DNA from: an uncultured marine group I thaumarchaeote
GTDB lineage: Archaea > Thermoproteota > Nitrososphaeria > Nitrososphaerales > Nitrosopumilaceae
NCBI GenBank assembly: GCA_902578515.1
Contig: CACHDH010000005.1
Location: 1-32,820 of the forward strand
Length of the DNA: 32,820 bases
Direction: 5' to 3'
Positions 1 through 8,638 of the stretch are shown here, piece by piece (positions within the stretch are counted from its first letter, which is position 1; every line of letters starts with the position of its first letter). Under the pieces are notes generated by a model. The model was not told the origin of the DNA. It was given only the letters and a program-made list of their open reading frames with translations, and ran no database searches. Position numbers and translations under genes: made by a program.

Positions 1-243
1 CTGTCTTGCTGATTCAAACTTTGTTGAAAGTGGTTCTGATTCTTCTTTACTTTTCTCAATCTGATTTTTTTGTTCTATTTCGTCAGATTTTTCTTCTGTT
101 GCTTTCTTCTGTTTTGATGTCTTCTTCTTTGGTTTTGATTTTTCACCCTTTTTGTATCTAGTAAGATAATCTTTTTCATAATCCTCCGTTTTTTTCCCTC
201 TAGAACTTTTAAACCAGTCCATACTAACTCCAACTTTTTTCAT
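1..243 (-). CDS. N-terminal part of a Lys/Glu-rich hypothetical protein, truncated by the window edge
   Basis: Minus-strand reading from the ATG at 243 is open to base 1 (81 codons): MKKVGVSMDWFKSSRGKKTEDYEKDYLTRYKKGEKSKPKKKTSKQKKATEEKSDEIEQKNQ...; not in the ORF track. Confidence 0.6.
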   Translation of the reverse strand, partial: MKKVGVSMDWFKSSRGKKTEDYEKDYLTRYKKGEKSKPKKKTSKQKKATEEKSDEIEQKNQIEKSKEESEPLSTKFESARQ

Positions 244-248
244 GTTGA

Positions 249-446
249 TTATTTGTTTGCTTTCCCTCTTACATACTTTAAGTAAAAACCAAATCCACCC
301 AAAATGAATCCAGAGATAAGAGCAAGTATTGCTAATTCAGGATAATTTTGATATTGCGTTGGACCAACCATGAATAATACAGCGCCAAAAATGATCAAAA
401 ATAAAGACTGGCTTCTTTTTGGTTTGTTATGTTCATTATGAGCCAT
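249..446 (-). CDS. small membrane protein, two predicted TM helices
   Basis: 65-aa ORF with two hydrophobic stretches, between gene neighbours on the same strand. Confidence 0.65.
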   Translation of the reverse strand: MAHNEHNKPKRSQSLFLIIFGAVLFMVGPTQYQNYPELAILALISGFILGGFGFYLKYVRGKANK

Positions 447-451
447 GATGA

Positions 452-2050
452 TCAGATATGCCTGGAAATAGCATCTGCAACATTTTTCGTTCCAATATCT
501 TCAATGAATGGACCAATTTTTGGTCCACGATCAGTTGAAAGTATGATTTGGTATAGTAATTTGAAGAAATCCCTTGGTTGAACTTGATTTTCCTTTGCTA
601 TACTGTATATTGAATTTTGTAAATCATCAACTTTCTCATTTTCTGATAATAATTTTGCTAGTTGTTTCAAGGCAATTTTTGATGAACCATCAATTGTGAT
701 TTTAGCTGCTGGTATTTTTGTTTCTTCAAAGTCATCAGAATAATTTCCAGCAAGTTTGATCAAGTTTTCTACATCAGAATTTGTTTCCTTTATTGTACCG
801 TAATCAATCAGTTTTGATGTTACACGCTCTAGTCGATCATCCTTGAATATCTTGCATAATTCTATTAAGAGTCTGTAGTTTACGTGTATTGCAGGATTTT
901 TTTTGGGGCTTAACAGGTTAACGTATTCATAGAGACCTCTAGATTTTACAAGTTTTGCTTCATTATCGATTTTGGTTTTTCCAAAATAGATGTCTTCCAG
1001 TTCATTGTATTCATTCATTAATCCAGGAATGTCATCAAATCCAAGTTCCCTTGCACCAGTAATTCTCTTGTAAAGCAAGAGAAGAATTGATTCTGGTGTT
1101 CCATACGATAACCATTTTCCTGATGTAACTACATTGCCCAGGGATTTTGATATTTTTTTACCTCCCTTATCCAAGAACATTTCATATTTTATGTGATGTG
1201 GGTGTGGGAATGCTAATATTTCATCTGAAACCCAGTCATTTACTTTTACTGAATCCATAATATCTTTTCCATATGCCTCAAATCGTATATCAAATGCTTG
1301 CCATCTAGCAGCAAATTCAACTTTCCATGCTAGTTTACCAAGATCCTTTGTGATGTCAGATTCTCCTTCATGTCCACAACCTTTGATAATATTAGAACCA
1401 ATTTCAGAATCTTTACATCTGTATCTAATTTTTTTTTCGTTTTCAATGTACTCAAAAGATTCTGTAGTGTAGAGCCTATCACAGTTTTTGCAAACAGGAA
1501 AATATGGTAGAACATTTTGAAATTTTTGTTGCCCAGTTAGCTCTTCAATCTTATCTCCAATTTTTTTGCTGCCTACAAGTATTCTATGAATTTGATCTTT
1601 TAGGAGACCATTTTTGTATGTATCATGTGCTGTTTTATGTACATATTTTATTCCTAAACTGTCAAGTCCATCAAGTAACATACTACTCATATGACTTCCA
1701 TAGGAATCATGTTTATCACATAACGGATCATCAATTGCTGAAACTCTTTTTCCAATATCTTCTTCCTTTACGTCTAATCCTTCTGGTATTTTTCGTAGAC
1801 CGTCCAAATCATCAGAATATGCAATAAGTTCGGATTTGTATCCAAAGTTTTCAAGTGCAAGTTTTATCCCATATGCTCTTACAGCATCACCAAGACTACC
1901 AATATGAGGTATGCCTGAGGCACCTAGACCGCTTTCTACTCTAATCAAATCAGTATTTCGTCCAATCTGTTTTTCTCTTTCTAGTAATTCAAAAGCTAGC
2001 TTATCTATCCATGTACCCTTGCCAATTATTTCTTGTTCCGTCATCATCAA
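452..2050 (-). CDS. lysS: lysyl-tRNA synthetase, class I
   Basis: 532 aa; class I HIGH-like 'GIPHIGS', KMSKS-like 'KKISKSLGN', zinc-binding cysteines; archaeal LysRS-I layout. Confidence 0.92.
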   Translation of the reverse strand: MMMTEQEIIGKGTWIDKLAFELLEREKQIGRNTDLIRVESGLGASGIPHIGSLGDAVRAYGIKLALENFGYKSELIAYSDDLDGLRKIPEGLDVKEEDIGKRVSAIDDPLCDKHDSYGSHMSSMLLDGLDSLGIKYVHKTAHDTYKNGLLKDQIHRILVGSKKIGDKIEELTGQQKFQNVLPYFPVCKNCDRLYTTESFEYIENEKKIRYRCKDSEIGSNIIKGCGHEGESDITKDLGKLAWKVEFAARWQAFDIRFEAYGKDIMDSVKVNDWVSDEILAFPHPHHIKYEMFLDKGGKKISKSLGNVVTSGKWLSYGTPESILLLLYKRITGARELGFDDIPGLMNEYNELEDIYFGKTKIDNEAKLVKSRGLYEYVNLLSPKKNPAIHVNYRLLIELCKIFKDDRLERVTSKLIDYGTIKETNSDVENLIKLAGNYSDDFEETKIPAAKITIDGSSKIALKQLAKLLSENEKVDDLQNSIYSIAKENQVQPRDFFKLLYQIILSTDRGPKIGPFIEDIGTKNVADAISRHI

Positions 2051-3628
2051 TCACAATTGCTTTGACATATATGGACCATCTAGTGAGTACCCTAATTTTT
2101 TGTAATATTCACGTGTACCAATTGCACTAATGACAAGTAGTTTTTTTGCATCAAATTCTTCACTTGAAATTTTTTCTGCTTCGCTCACCAATTTTTTACC
2201 TAATCCAGAATGTTGGATACCATTTTCTTCGTGTTCACCAATCTTAATTGATTTTCCAAATACGTGTAATTCTCTTACTATACATGAATTTTGTGTAATC
2301 TCTTTTCTGTGAGACAATTCACTAGGCTTTCTTAACCGTAAGAAACCATAAATTGTTTCATCCTTATCGTCAAAAGAAATGAATGTCTCTCTTCCACCGG
2401 AAGAATCATACTCTTCTCTATTTATTTTCAGTAATTCTGAAGGCATATACTTTCGAGTAAGACCTGCTTCCCTACATCTAATACATTTACAAGAAAATCC
2501 TTGGTCTTTCAGTCGTTTATGAACAATCTGTCTTAGGTTACCCATTTTTGGTCCAGCATGAATTTCATTTGGTGTGATTTCTCTCTGAACACGCATTATC
2601 CTAACCCATTTTGGAACCATTTTTTTTGCTTCAGTAAGAACATGTATCATTTCTTCATCAGTATACGGCTTGTATTTTTTGTCCAGGTAGTCATCATACA
2701 GTGGTGTATTTTCCAAAACTAATGATGGATAGATCTTTAGCATGTCTGGTTTGAGGCCAGAATCGTTGAATAGTTTTTTGAAATCATTGATATCTTCATC
2801 AGGTGTGAGGGTAGGTAATCCTGGCATCATATGTGCAACTATTTTGTAACCTGAATCCTTTGAAATTTGAAATGAATCTATAACATCATTGTAGTCATGC
2901 CCCCTGTTAACAATCTTGTAAACTTTTTCGTGTAAGCTTTGTACACCAATCTCAACCCTTGTTACACCATATGAAAGCATTAGATCAATATGCTCTTTTT
3001 TGCAATAGTCTGGTTTTGTTTCAATTGTAAATCCAACGTTACGATTTTTTGCTTTTTGATTGTTTTTAATGGCATCTTCCAAGCTTGATGATGTAAATCC
3101 ATTCAATGCATCATAGCATGATTTTATGAAGTTTTCCTGATAATCTTGTGGCATAAAGAGAAATGTTCCACCAACTATAACTAATTCAATTTTTGTTGCA
3201 TCATGTCCAAACATGTGCAGTTGGTTGAGTTTTGAGGTGATCTGTACATTTGGTTCATATTCATTTTCAATTGCACTAATTGTAACTGGTTCCTTTCCTG
3301 TATAGCTATTTGGTGTGTTGAATTCGATTCCACCTGGGCAATAGGTACACCTTCCATGTGGACATGCATATGGTTTTGGCATTAGTGCTATTACTGCAAC
3401 ACCAGATGCAGTTTTTACTGGTTTTTTAAGTAAAATTTTTTGGAGTTTTTCATATGATTTTCCATCTACTGTTGATAGTATTTCATAATTTTTCGGGATT
3501 TTATCTAGTGAATATTTTGTACAAATTCTTTTGATCTCTGATTTTGTGTTATTTTTTGTTGGTTCATTAATTTGTAAGAGATTTTGTGATATCTCATGAC
3601 ATGCCTTGGAAAAATTTGAGCTTTTCAT
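2051..3628 (-). CDS. elp3: Elp3-type tRNA uridine(34) modification enzyme (radical SAM + GNAT)
   Basis: 525 aa; 'CPHGRCTYCPGG' radical SAM cluster, 'ETKPDYC', 'GVQSL', C-terminal GNAT region 'HSGLGKKLVSEAEKI'. Confidence 0.93.
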   Translation of the reverse strand: MKSSNFSKACHEISQNLLQINEPTKNNTKSEIKRICTKYSLDKIPKNYEILSTVDGKSYEKLQKILLKKPVKTASGVAVIALMPKPYACPHGRCTYCPGGIEFNTPNSYTGKEPVTISAIENEYEPNVQITSKLNQLHMFGHDATKIELVIVGGTFLFMPQDYQENFIKSCYDALNGFTSSSLEDAIKNNQKAKNRNVGFTIETKPDYCKKEHIDLMLSYGVTRVEIGVQSLHEKVYKIVNRGHDYNDVIDSFQISKDSGYKIVAHMMPGLPTLTPDEDINDFKKLFNDSGLKPDMLKIYPSLVLENTPLYDDYLDKKYKPYTDEEMIHVLTEAKKMVPKWVRIMRVQREITPNEIHAGPKMGNLRQIVHKRLKDQGFSCKCIRCREAGLTRKYMPSELLKINREEYDSSGGRETFISFDDKDETIYGFLRLRKPSELSHRKEITQNSCIVRELHVFGKSIKIGEHEENGIQHSGLGKKLVSEAEKISSEEFDAKKLLVISAIGTREYYKKLGYSLDGPYMSKQL

Positions 3629-3639
3629 CTGTATTGTAA

Positions 3640-4257
3640 CTAATTTCCAACATAATTCTTTATCGAAATTTTATGGTTCAGTATAGCAATAATTCCAACA
3701 ATACCAATTGCCACGATTTCTAAATATAGCCAATCTAATCCCCCAAGTTGAACAATCTCAACCGTAAATGGGGAAAACAGGGGAAATCCACTTGTTGAGT
3801 TAGGAAAAGTTTGTTGGGCAAGCCATACATCAAATGCAATGTGTGAGATAATGGCAGCAAATGAAATACTTGCTAAACGATAGTCCCTTTTTCCAAAGAT
3901 AAACAGCATTATCACCGCGATGATTATCGCAAATGGTATGGAGTGTACCATTCGACCAATCATTTCAATATCAAAAAATTGCAGTAAATGATCAGCATCA
4001 AGTAATATCGCAAAGGCGCCAGTTAGGAAAACATACCTCAAACTTAGACTAATCGCACCGGCAATCATTCCAAATAAGATATGTCCAAAAATATGTTCAA
4101 AACTTGGATTAGATATTACCAATGGGTTTCCAATTATGTATGATTCACCCTGAAAAAGAATACCAGTTAATGAGAGACAAAAAGATAGAGCTGAGAAGAT
4201 TATAGATGATTTTATAAAAAATTTGATTTGATTTGATTTATCCACATGCAAATTCAT
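3640..4257 (-). CDS. membrane-bound metal-dependent hydrolase-like protein (YdjM/DUF457-like)
   Basis: Multiple TM segments with conserved-type polar motifs 'LDADHLLQF', 'RMVHS', 'SHIAFDVWL'. Confidence 0.6.
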   Translation of the reverse strand: MNLHVDKSNQIKFFIKSSIIFSALSFCLSLTGILFQGESYIIGNPLVISNPSFEHIFGHILFGMIAGAISLSLRYVFLTGAFAILLDADHLLQFFDIEMIGRMVHSIPFAIIIAVIMLFIFGKRDYRLASISFAAIISHIAFDVWLAQQTFPNSTSGFPLFSPFTVEIVQLGGLDWLYLEIVAIGIVGIIAILNHKISIKNYVGN

Positions 4258-4350
4258 TTTTTAGTCATTTTTATTCTTCACTATGAGTTCATAAAATTAC
4301 AATATTACAATATTGATTATTATGTGAATTAGTTTGTTATTTTACAAATG

Positions 4351-4821
4351 TTATTTTTTCTTTCTTTTAGTACGAGACTTTAGTATCTGCAACATTTTTG
4401 CCTTAGTTCTTTTAGTACGAGACTTTTTTCTTTCCAAACTCTTGCGATACTCTAAATTTTTTAGTTTAGCTAATTCTACTTTTGTCCCAGAACTTTTGGT
4501 TTGAGCGTCAAGGTACTTTTTACCACTATCAGTTAGGATAGTTCTCCCATTCTCACCCAATGTTACATAACCAGACTTTACAAGGTTTTCAACAAACATT
4601 TTTTTTAATTCGTCCAGCTTTGGTGGTGTTTTTTTTGCCTTAGTTTTAACTTCCTTTACACCCTGCTGAAGTAACATTGTTGTAAGATAATCAGCACCCT
4701 TGTCTAGGTGTTCAACTTCCTCACTTTCAACATTCTTATTCTCATCGTGCTTCTTTTTCGCACCAAGTAGGTGTGTTATTAACTCCTCATCTTGAATTGA
4801 TTTATTGTTACTTTCAGACAA
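4351..4821 (-). CDS. hypothetical protein, winged-helix-like middle region and basic repeated C-terminus
   Basis: 156 aa; 'FVENLVKSGYVTLGENGRTILTDSGKKYLDA' resembles a wHTH; C-terminus has repeated KSRTKR. Confidence 0.6.
   Translation of the reverse strand: MSESNNKSIQDEELITHLLGAKKKHDENKNVESEEVEHLDKGADYLTTMLLQQGVKEVKTKAKKTPPKLDELKKMFVENLVKSGYVTLGENGRTILTDSGKKYLDAQTKSSGTKVELAKLKNLEYRKSLERKKSRTKRTKAKMLQILKSRTKRKKK
4362..4425. repeat. 19-bp direct repeat TTCTTTTAGTACGAGACTT (4362-4380 and 4407-4425)
   Basis: Exact copies 45 bp apart, in frame in the 3' end of the 4351-4821 CDS. Confidence 0.85.
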
Positions 4822-4863
4822 TATCGATCTAGCGAAACACTAGAATTTATGTTCTTTTTTTTA

Positions 4864-4923
4864 TTAGAAGAAAAATACTCTTACGTAAAACGCTCCAAAC
4901 GCGACCATTGTGATTATAACCAT
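4864..4923 (-). CDS. possible 19-aa hydrophobic microprotein
   Basis: ATG...TAA gives MVIITMVAFGAFYVRVFFF in an otherwise empty intergenic gap; too short to be certain. Confidence 0.25.
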   Translation of the reverse strand: MVIITMVAFGAFYVRVFFF

Positions 4924-5005
4924 GAGTGGCAGTTATTTGATAAGAATTCCCTAAAGAATCTTTTTCATATTTTGAAAGTTTTTCTTCTTTAGATCTCACC
5001 CAGAC

Positions 5006-6223
5006 CTAATACAAAGGCCTTGTTGCCTTTCTATAATCCAGCCTCAACCAAATTGGTGTGATTATAGTTGTGACTGCTACCATGAGAACAATTGTCGTGT
5101 ATACATCTCCTGTTAGTACTCCTGATGATAATCCAACTCCTGCAACAATCAATCCTACCTCTCCTCTTGAAATCATTCCTATTCCTACTCTCATTCCTGC
5201 AGCTTTATCTTTCAAAAATAAGATTGATGGTAATCCACATCCAAATAATTTGGTTGCAATTGCAACTGCGATTACAACACCACTTAACATCAATATATCT
5301 AAGTTTACAGTTGAGAAATTTACTTGTGCACCAATTATCGCAAAAAATAATGGTGCAAAAATCAATCCAATCCTATGAGTGAACGACTCTACTTTCTTCA
5401 ATACTGCTGTAGCTGAAAGAGCCATTCCTACCGCAAATGCTCCTACTATTGGAGATAATCCTAGTGATCCTGCAATTGCTGCTGCTCCAAAGAACGATGC
5501 CGTTGCTATTCCTTCTATACTTCCAGTTGATTTCCATAATCTTGTTGTCATAATTTTTGGAATTACGAAAATGGCTACAATTAATATTGCTGCAAAGAAT
5601 CCTAATACCTTAAGAATTGTAAATGTAACATCTATTAAATCCACAGTATCTAATGCTTCAGCACCTCCAAATGATGTAACGACAGATAATACTGCAATAG
5701 CCAAAATATCGTCTACAACTGCTGCTGCAATAATTAAACGAGCCTCAGGCGATTTAATCTTATTGAACTCTTTTAGCACTTGAATTGAAATTGCTATACT
5801 TGTTGCAGTAAGTGCAGTGGCAATCATCATTGCCTGTAATGCATCAAATCCGAAATGTTGGAATACTATAAATCCCGCAATGAATGGAACTACTACTCCT
5901 AAAGCTCCTACTGTAAATGATGCCTTTCCGCCACGCAAAAATTCTTTTGGTGTCATCTCTAATCCTGCCATAAATAAAATTACAATTGCACCAATTTCTC
6001 CAAGTGCTCTAACTTCTGGTCCGATTTGTAAAATTGATTCTCCTGTATTTGGATGAAGCAAAAATGCACCTAGTGCAAATGGTCCAATAATCATTCCTGC
6101 TATTAATTGCCCTAACACGACTGGCAGATGTATTCTACTGAATAATTCGCCCATCATTATTGCGGCAGCTAACAATATTCCTACTCCCATGATAACATCA
6201 ATGAAGCCTGCTTCTGCTGCCAT
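5006..6223 (-). CDS. CPA2-family cation:proton antiporter (KefB/NapA-like membrane domain only)
   Basis: 405 aa, about 12 TM segments; 'TATSIAISIQVL', 'AAVVDDILAIAVL', 'GMISRGEVGLIVAGVG' motifs. Confidence 0.9.
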   Translation of the reverse strand: MAAEAGFIDVIMGVGILLAAAIMMGELFSRIHLPVVLGQLIAGMIIGPFALGAFLLHPNTGESILQIGPEVRALGEIGAIVILFMAGLEMTPKEFLRGGKASFTVGALGVVVPFIAGFIVFQHFGFDALQAMMIATALTATSIAISIQVLKEFNKIKSPEARLIIAAAVVDDILAIAVLSVVTSFGGAEALDTVDLIDVTFTILKVLGFFAAILIVAIFVIPKIMTTRLWKSTGSIEGIATASFFGAAAIAGSLGLSPIVGAFAVGMALSATAVLKKVESFTHRIGLIFAPLFFAIIGAQVNFSTVNLDILMLSGVVIAVAIATKLFGCGLPSILFLKDKAAGMRVGIGMISRGEVGLIVAGVGLSSGVLTGDVYTTIVLMVAVTTIITPIWLRLDYRKATRPLY

Positions 6224-6296
6224 TATCAGATCTTTTTAGAATACCCTCATATAAGCAAAATCTGGTAAAATTTCTAAGACAAGTTGTTATTGATTT

Positions 6297-7319
6297 CTAT
6301 GCAATTTTTTTCGAGTTAACAAAAACTCCTTTTTTACTAGTAATTTTGCCTATTTCGTAAGTTGTGAACTTGTATTTTTTAAATATCGATCTAATCTTTG
6401 CAACGTTGTTTTTTGGCGCCACTATGCAAAATCCTATTCCCATGTTGAATGTTTTGTACATTTCTTCACTTTTAACGCCTGTATCTTCTATTAATTGCAT
6501 TAGAGGTGGAGTCTTTGGAAGATTATTCAGGTCGTATCCAATGTTTTTTAATCGCAAAAGCTTGGTGAACGAACCGCCAGTAATGTGAGCAAGACCATGG
6601 ATTTGGCATTTTGATAATGCCTCAAGCACTGGTTTTACGTAAATCTCCGTAGGCTTGAGCATGGCATTACCCAAATGCCCTACTCCCTTTATCTTCGAAT
6701 TTAGTTTGTATTTCGATAACAGCACATTTCTTGCAAGTGTATAACCATTAGAATGAAGACCACTGCTTTTGATTCCAATTATTACATCACCAGTCTTGAT
6801 TGACTTTCCAACCACCATATCCTTTTTTGAAAGAATTCCTACAACGGCTCCAGCCAAATCCATTGCAAAGCCCTTTCCGGAAAAGAGATCAGGCATGATT
6901 GCAGTCTCCCCACCAATGATGGGCACCATGGCATCCTTTGCACCTTTTGCAAGTCCCTTGACAACTTTTTTGAAGATAGCCTGATTGTTCTTGTTCGCAG
7001 CTATATAGTCAACAAATGAAATTGGTGTCGCCCCAATGCAAATTATGTCGTTCACATTCATGGCAATGCAGTCTATGCCTATTGTATCGTATTTTTTCAT
7101 CATATTGGCAATCATAATTTTTGTGCCTACTCCATCTGTATGAGTAGCCAAGAATTTGTTCCCAGGAATCTGCACTATCCCAGCATAATGTCCAAATCCA
7201 TGCGCCACTTTGGCCAGTTTTTGTGTTCTGTGTGTTGATGATATGATGCGTCCTATCGCGCCCTGGCTTTTTTTAATCTCAGCAATATCTACTCCAACCT
7301 TTTTGTAAGTCGTTACCAT
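6297..7319 (-). CDS. purM: phosphoribosylformylglycinamidine cyclo-ligase
   Basis: 340 aa; 'ATHTDGVGTK', 'AMNVNDIICIGATPISFVDYIA', 'GGETAIMPDLF', 'GLAHITGGSF'. Confidence 0.95.
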   Translation of the reverse strand: MVTTYKKVGVDIAEIKKSQGAIGRIISSTHRTQKLAKVAHGFGHYAGIVQIPGNKFLATHTDGVGTKIMIANMMKKYDTIGIDCIAMNVNDIICIGATPISFVDYIAANKNNQAIFKKVVKGLAKGAKDAMVPIIGGETAIMPDLFSGKGFAMDLAGAVVGILSKKDMVVGKSIKTGDVIIGIKSSGLHSNGYTLARNVLLSKYKLNSKIKGVGHLGNAMLKPTEIYVKPVLEALSKCQIHGLAHITGGSFTKLLRLKNIGYDLNNLPKTPPLMQLIEDTGVKSEEMYKTFNMGIGFCIVAPKNNVAKIRSIFKKYKFTTYEIGKITSKKGVFVNSKKIA

Positions 7320-7358
7320 GTTTTCGCACCTGATTTTACAAAATATTTTTTTAACATA

Positions 7359-8081
7359 TTACATGTACATGTTAGAGTCTATTTTTCTATGCTCTGTATA
7401 TTTATCTGAAAGTTCCTTAAAGTCAGCACCTATTCGTTTCTTCTCCTTTCTAAGATCGGCCGTATCAATATCCATACCATATGCTCTATTGACAGCATCC
7501 ACCAATGTAGCAGCAGCAAGTGGATCTGGTTCCTTATCATTTGCTTTTACTAATAGAGTGACTCCCTGAATCCTTCGTACTAGACATTCATTTAGTATAC
7601 CACCAGCAACACCGGTGATAAATCCCTGTGGTATCATTTTGATGTCATTATCTTCCATAACGCGACAAAGATCATCTTCTGCAGCGCAAAACGCCTTATC
7701 ATCATGAGTTGCACTAGCAACGCCATCTAAAATCACAATTTCATGTGAGCCTTTTTTTTCTGCCCAATCTAAAATTGTAGAGACAACATCATACAATCCC
7801 TCTGCGCGTAATGTGATTTCACATATTATTGCACAAATTGTTCCGTCACTGTTTGAGTATAAGCGGAATGGATGTCGCAATCGTCCTTGCATGAAAACAG
7901 TTGATGGAGGAAGATGTCTTGATCTAAGATATCCAATCTCTTCCATTTTGAGCTTATCAATAATATAACCCACAGATAATGGACCAACAAGTCCAGCACC
8001 CACAAAACCGGCAAATACTATCGGTGTTTTCAAAACAGTTTTTTTAATTTCAAACACTTGATCATCTGAAGGCATTTTCAT
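7359..8081 (-). CDS. PAC2-family protein / proteasome assembly chaperone homologue
   Basis: 240 aa; 'FAGFVGAGLVGPLSVGYII', 'EIVILDGVAS', 'GFITGVAGGILNEC'. Confidence 0.8.
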   Translation of the reverse strand: MKMPSDDQVFEIKKTVLKTPIVFAGFVGAGLVGPLSVGYIIDKLKMEEIGYLRSRHLPPSTVFMQGRLRHPFRLYSNSDGTICAIICEITLRAEGLYDVVSTILDWAEKKGSHEIVILDGVASATHDDKAFCAAEDDLCRVMEDNDIKMIPQGFITGVAGGILNECLVRRIQGVTLLVKANDKEPDPLAAATLVDAVNRAYGMDIDTADLRKEKKRIGADFKELSDKYTEHRKIDSNMYM

Positions 8082-8130
8082 ACTTTGTTAAATTTTGGAT
8101 GGCTAATTATTCTTTTACTGAATAATGATG

Positions 8131-8475
8131 CTAGTCACGATTTTTCATAAACAAATCAAGCATCGTAGTACCATTTTCCGTAATAGAGTATAGTACGTTT
8201 GCTCCAACTGGTTTTTTTGTGATGAAGTCATAGTCAAGGCAGAGGCGTAGATAGTTCAGGAATGATTTTTTCATTCTTATCTTCGATTTTGTATACAGGT
8301 CGGAGAATGTCATAGAGTTGTTGCGCACCTGATACAGGAGTTTGAGAAGCGATAAAGTGCTATAGTCACGGGTTCTGGCCTTTACCGCGCCTAGCACCTG
8401 TTCATCTCTCTGTATTATGAAGTCGTCAAACTGTTCTGCCACGTCAAGGGGAACATAGGTCAATCTGGCTCTCAT
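8131..8475 (-). CDS. winged-helix DNA-binding protein (putative transcriptional regulator)
   Basis: 114 aa; 'SLLKLLYQVRNNSMTFSDLYTKSKIRMKKSFLNYLRLCLDYDFITKK...YSITENG' matches small archaeal wHTH layout. Confidence 0.7.
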   Translation of the reverse strand: MRARLTYVPLDVAEQFDDFIIQRDEQVLGAVKARTRDYSTLSLLKLLYQVRNNSMTFSDLYTKSKIRMKKSFLNYLRLCLDYDFITKKPVGANVLYSITENGTTMLDLFMKNRD

Positions 8476-8493
8476 TACCGTACTATACGGTAA
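8475..8493. promoter_or_regulatory. perfect inverted repeat TTACCGTA-CTA-TACGGTAA at the start of the wHTH gene
   Basis: 8-bp arms and 3-bp spacer; shares base 8475 with the ATG of the minus-strand CDS; TTAATA box on the minus strand at 8501-8506, about 26-31 nt upstream of the ATG. Confidence 0.75.
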
Positions 8494-8598
8494 ATTACTT
8501 TATTAATCTTAACGTAAGTTTTTTTTGAGCTGACCTACCCATATCTTGAGCTGGGCTTGCCTAGATCTAGATTGGTTGTTTCAAGTGTAAATTTTCAG

Positions 8599-8614
8599 TA
8601 AAACACTTGTTTTA
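8599..8614. promoter_or_regulatory. perfect dyad TAAAACA-CT-TGTTTTA upstream of the Ca2+:cation antiporter gene
   Basis: 7-bp arms, overlapping the TTTTAAAC TATA-like element about 25 nt before the GTG at 8639; a second dyad TTGTTT-T-AAACAA lies at 8607-8619. Confidence 0.6.
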
Positions 8615-8638
8615 AACAAACCATTTTGAAGATTTCAC

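Noticed and set aside
1330-2312. ORFs 1330..1515 (-), 1504..1827 (+), 1911..2105 (+), 2130..2312 (+)
   Set aside because: Alternate-frame or antisense readings within lysS and elp3.
4290-4320. Short repeat ACAATATTACAATATT in the gap before 4351
   Set aside because: Very AT-rich, two short units only; compatible with chance in this composition.
5058-6056. Plus-strand ORFs 5058..5378, 5092..5382, 5379..5783, 5817..6056
   Set aside because: Antisense shadows of the CPA2 antiporter; low-complexity composition, no family features.
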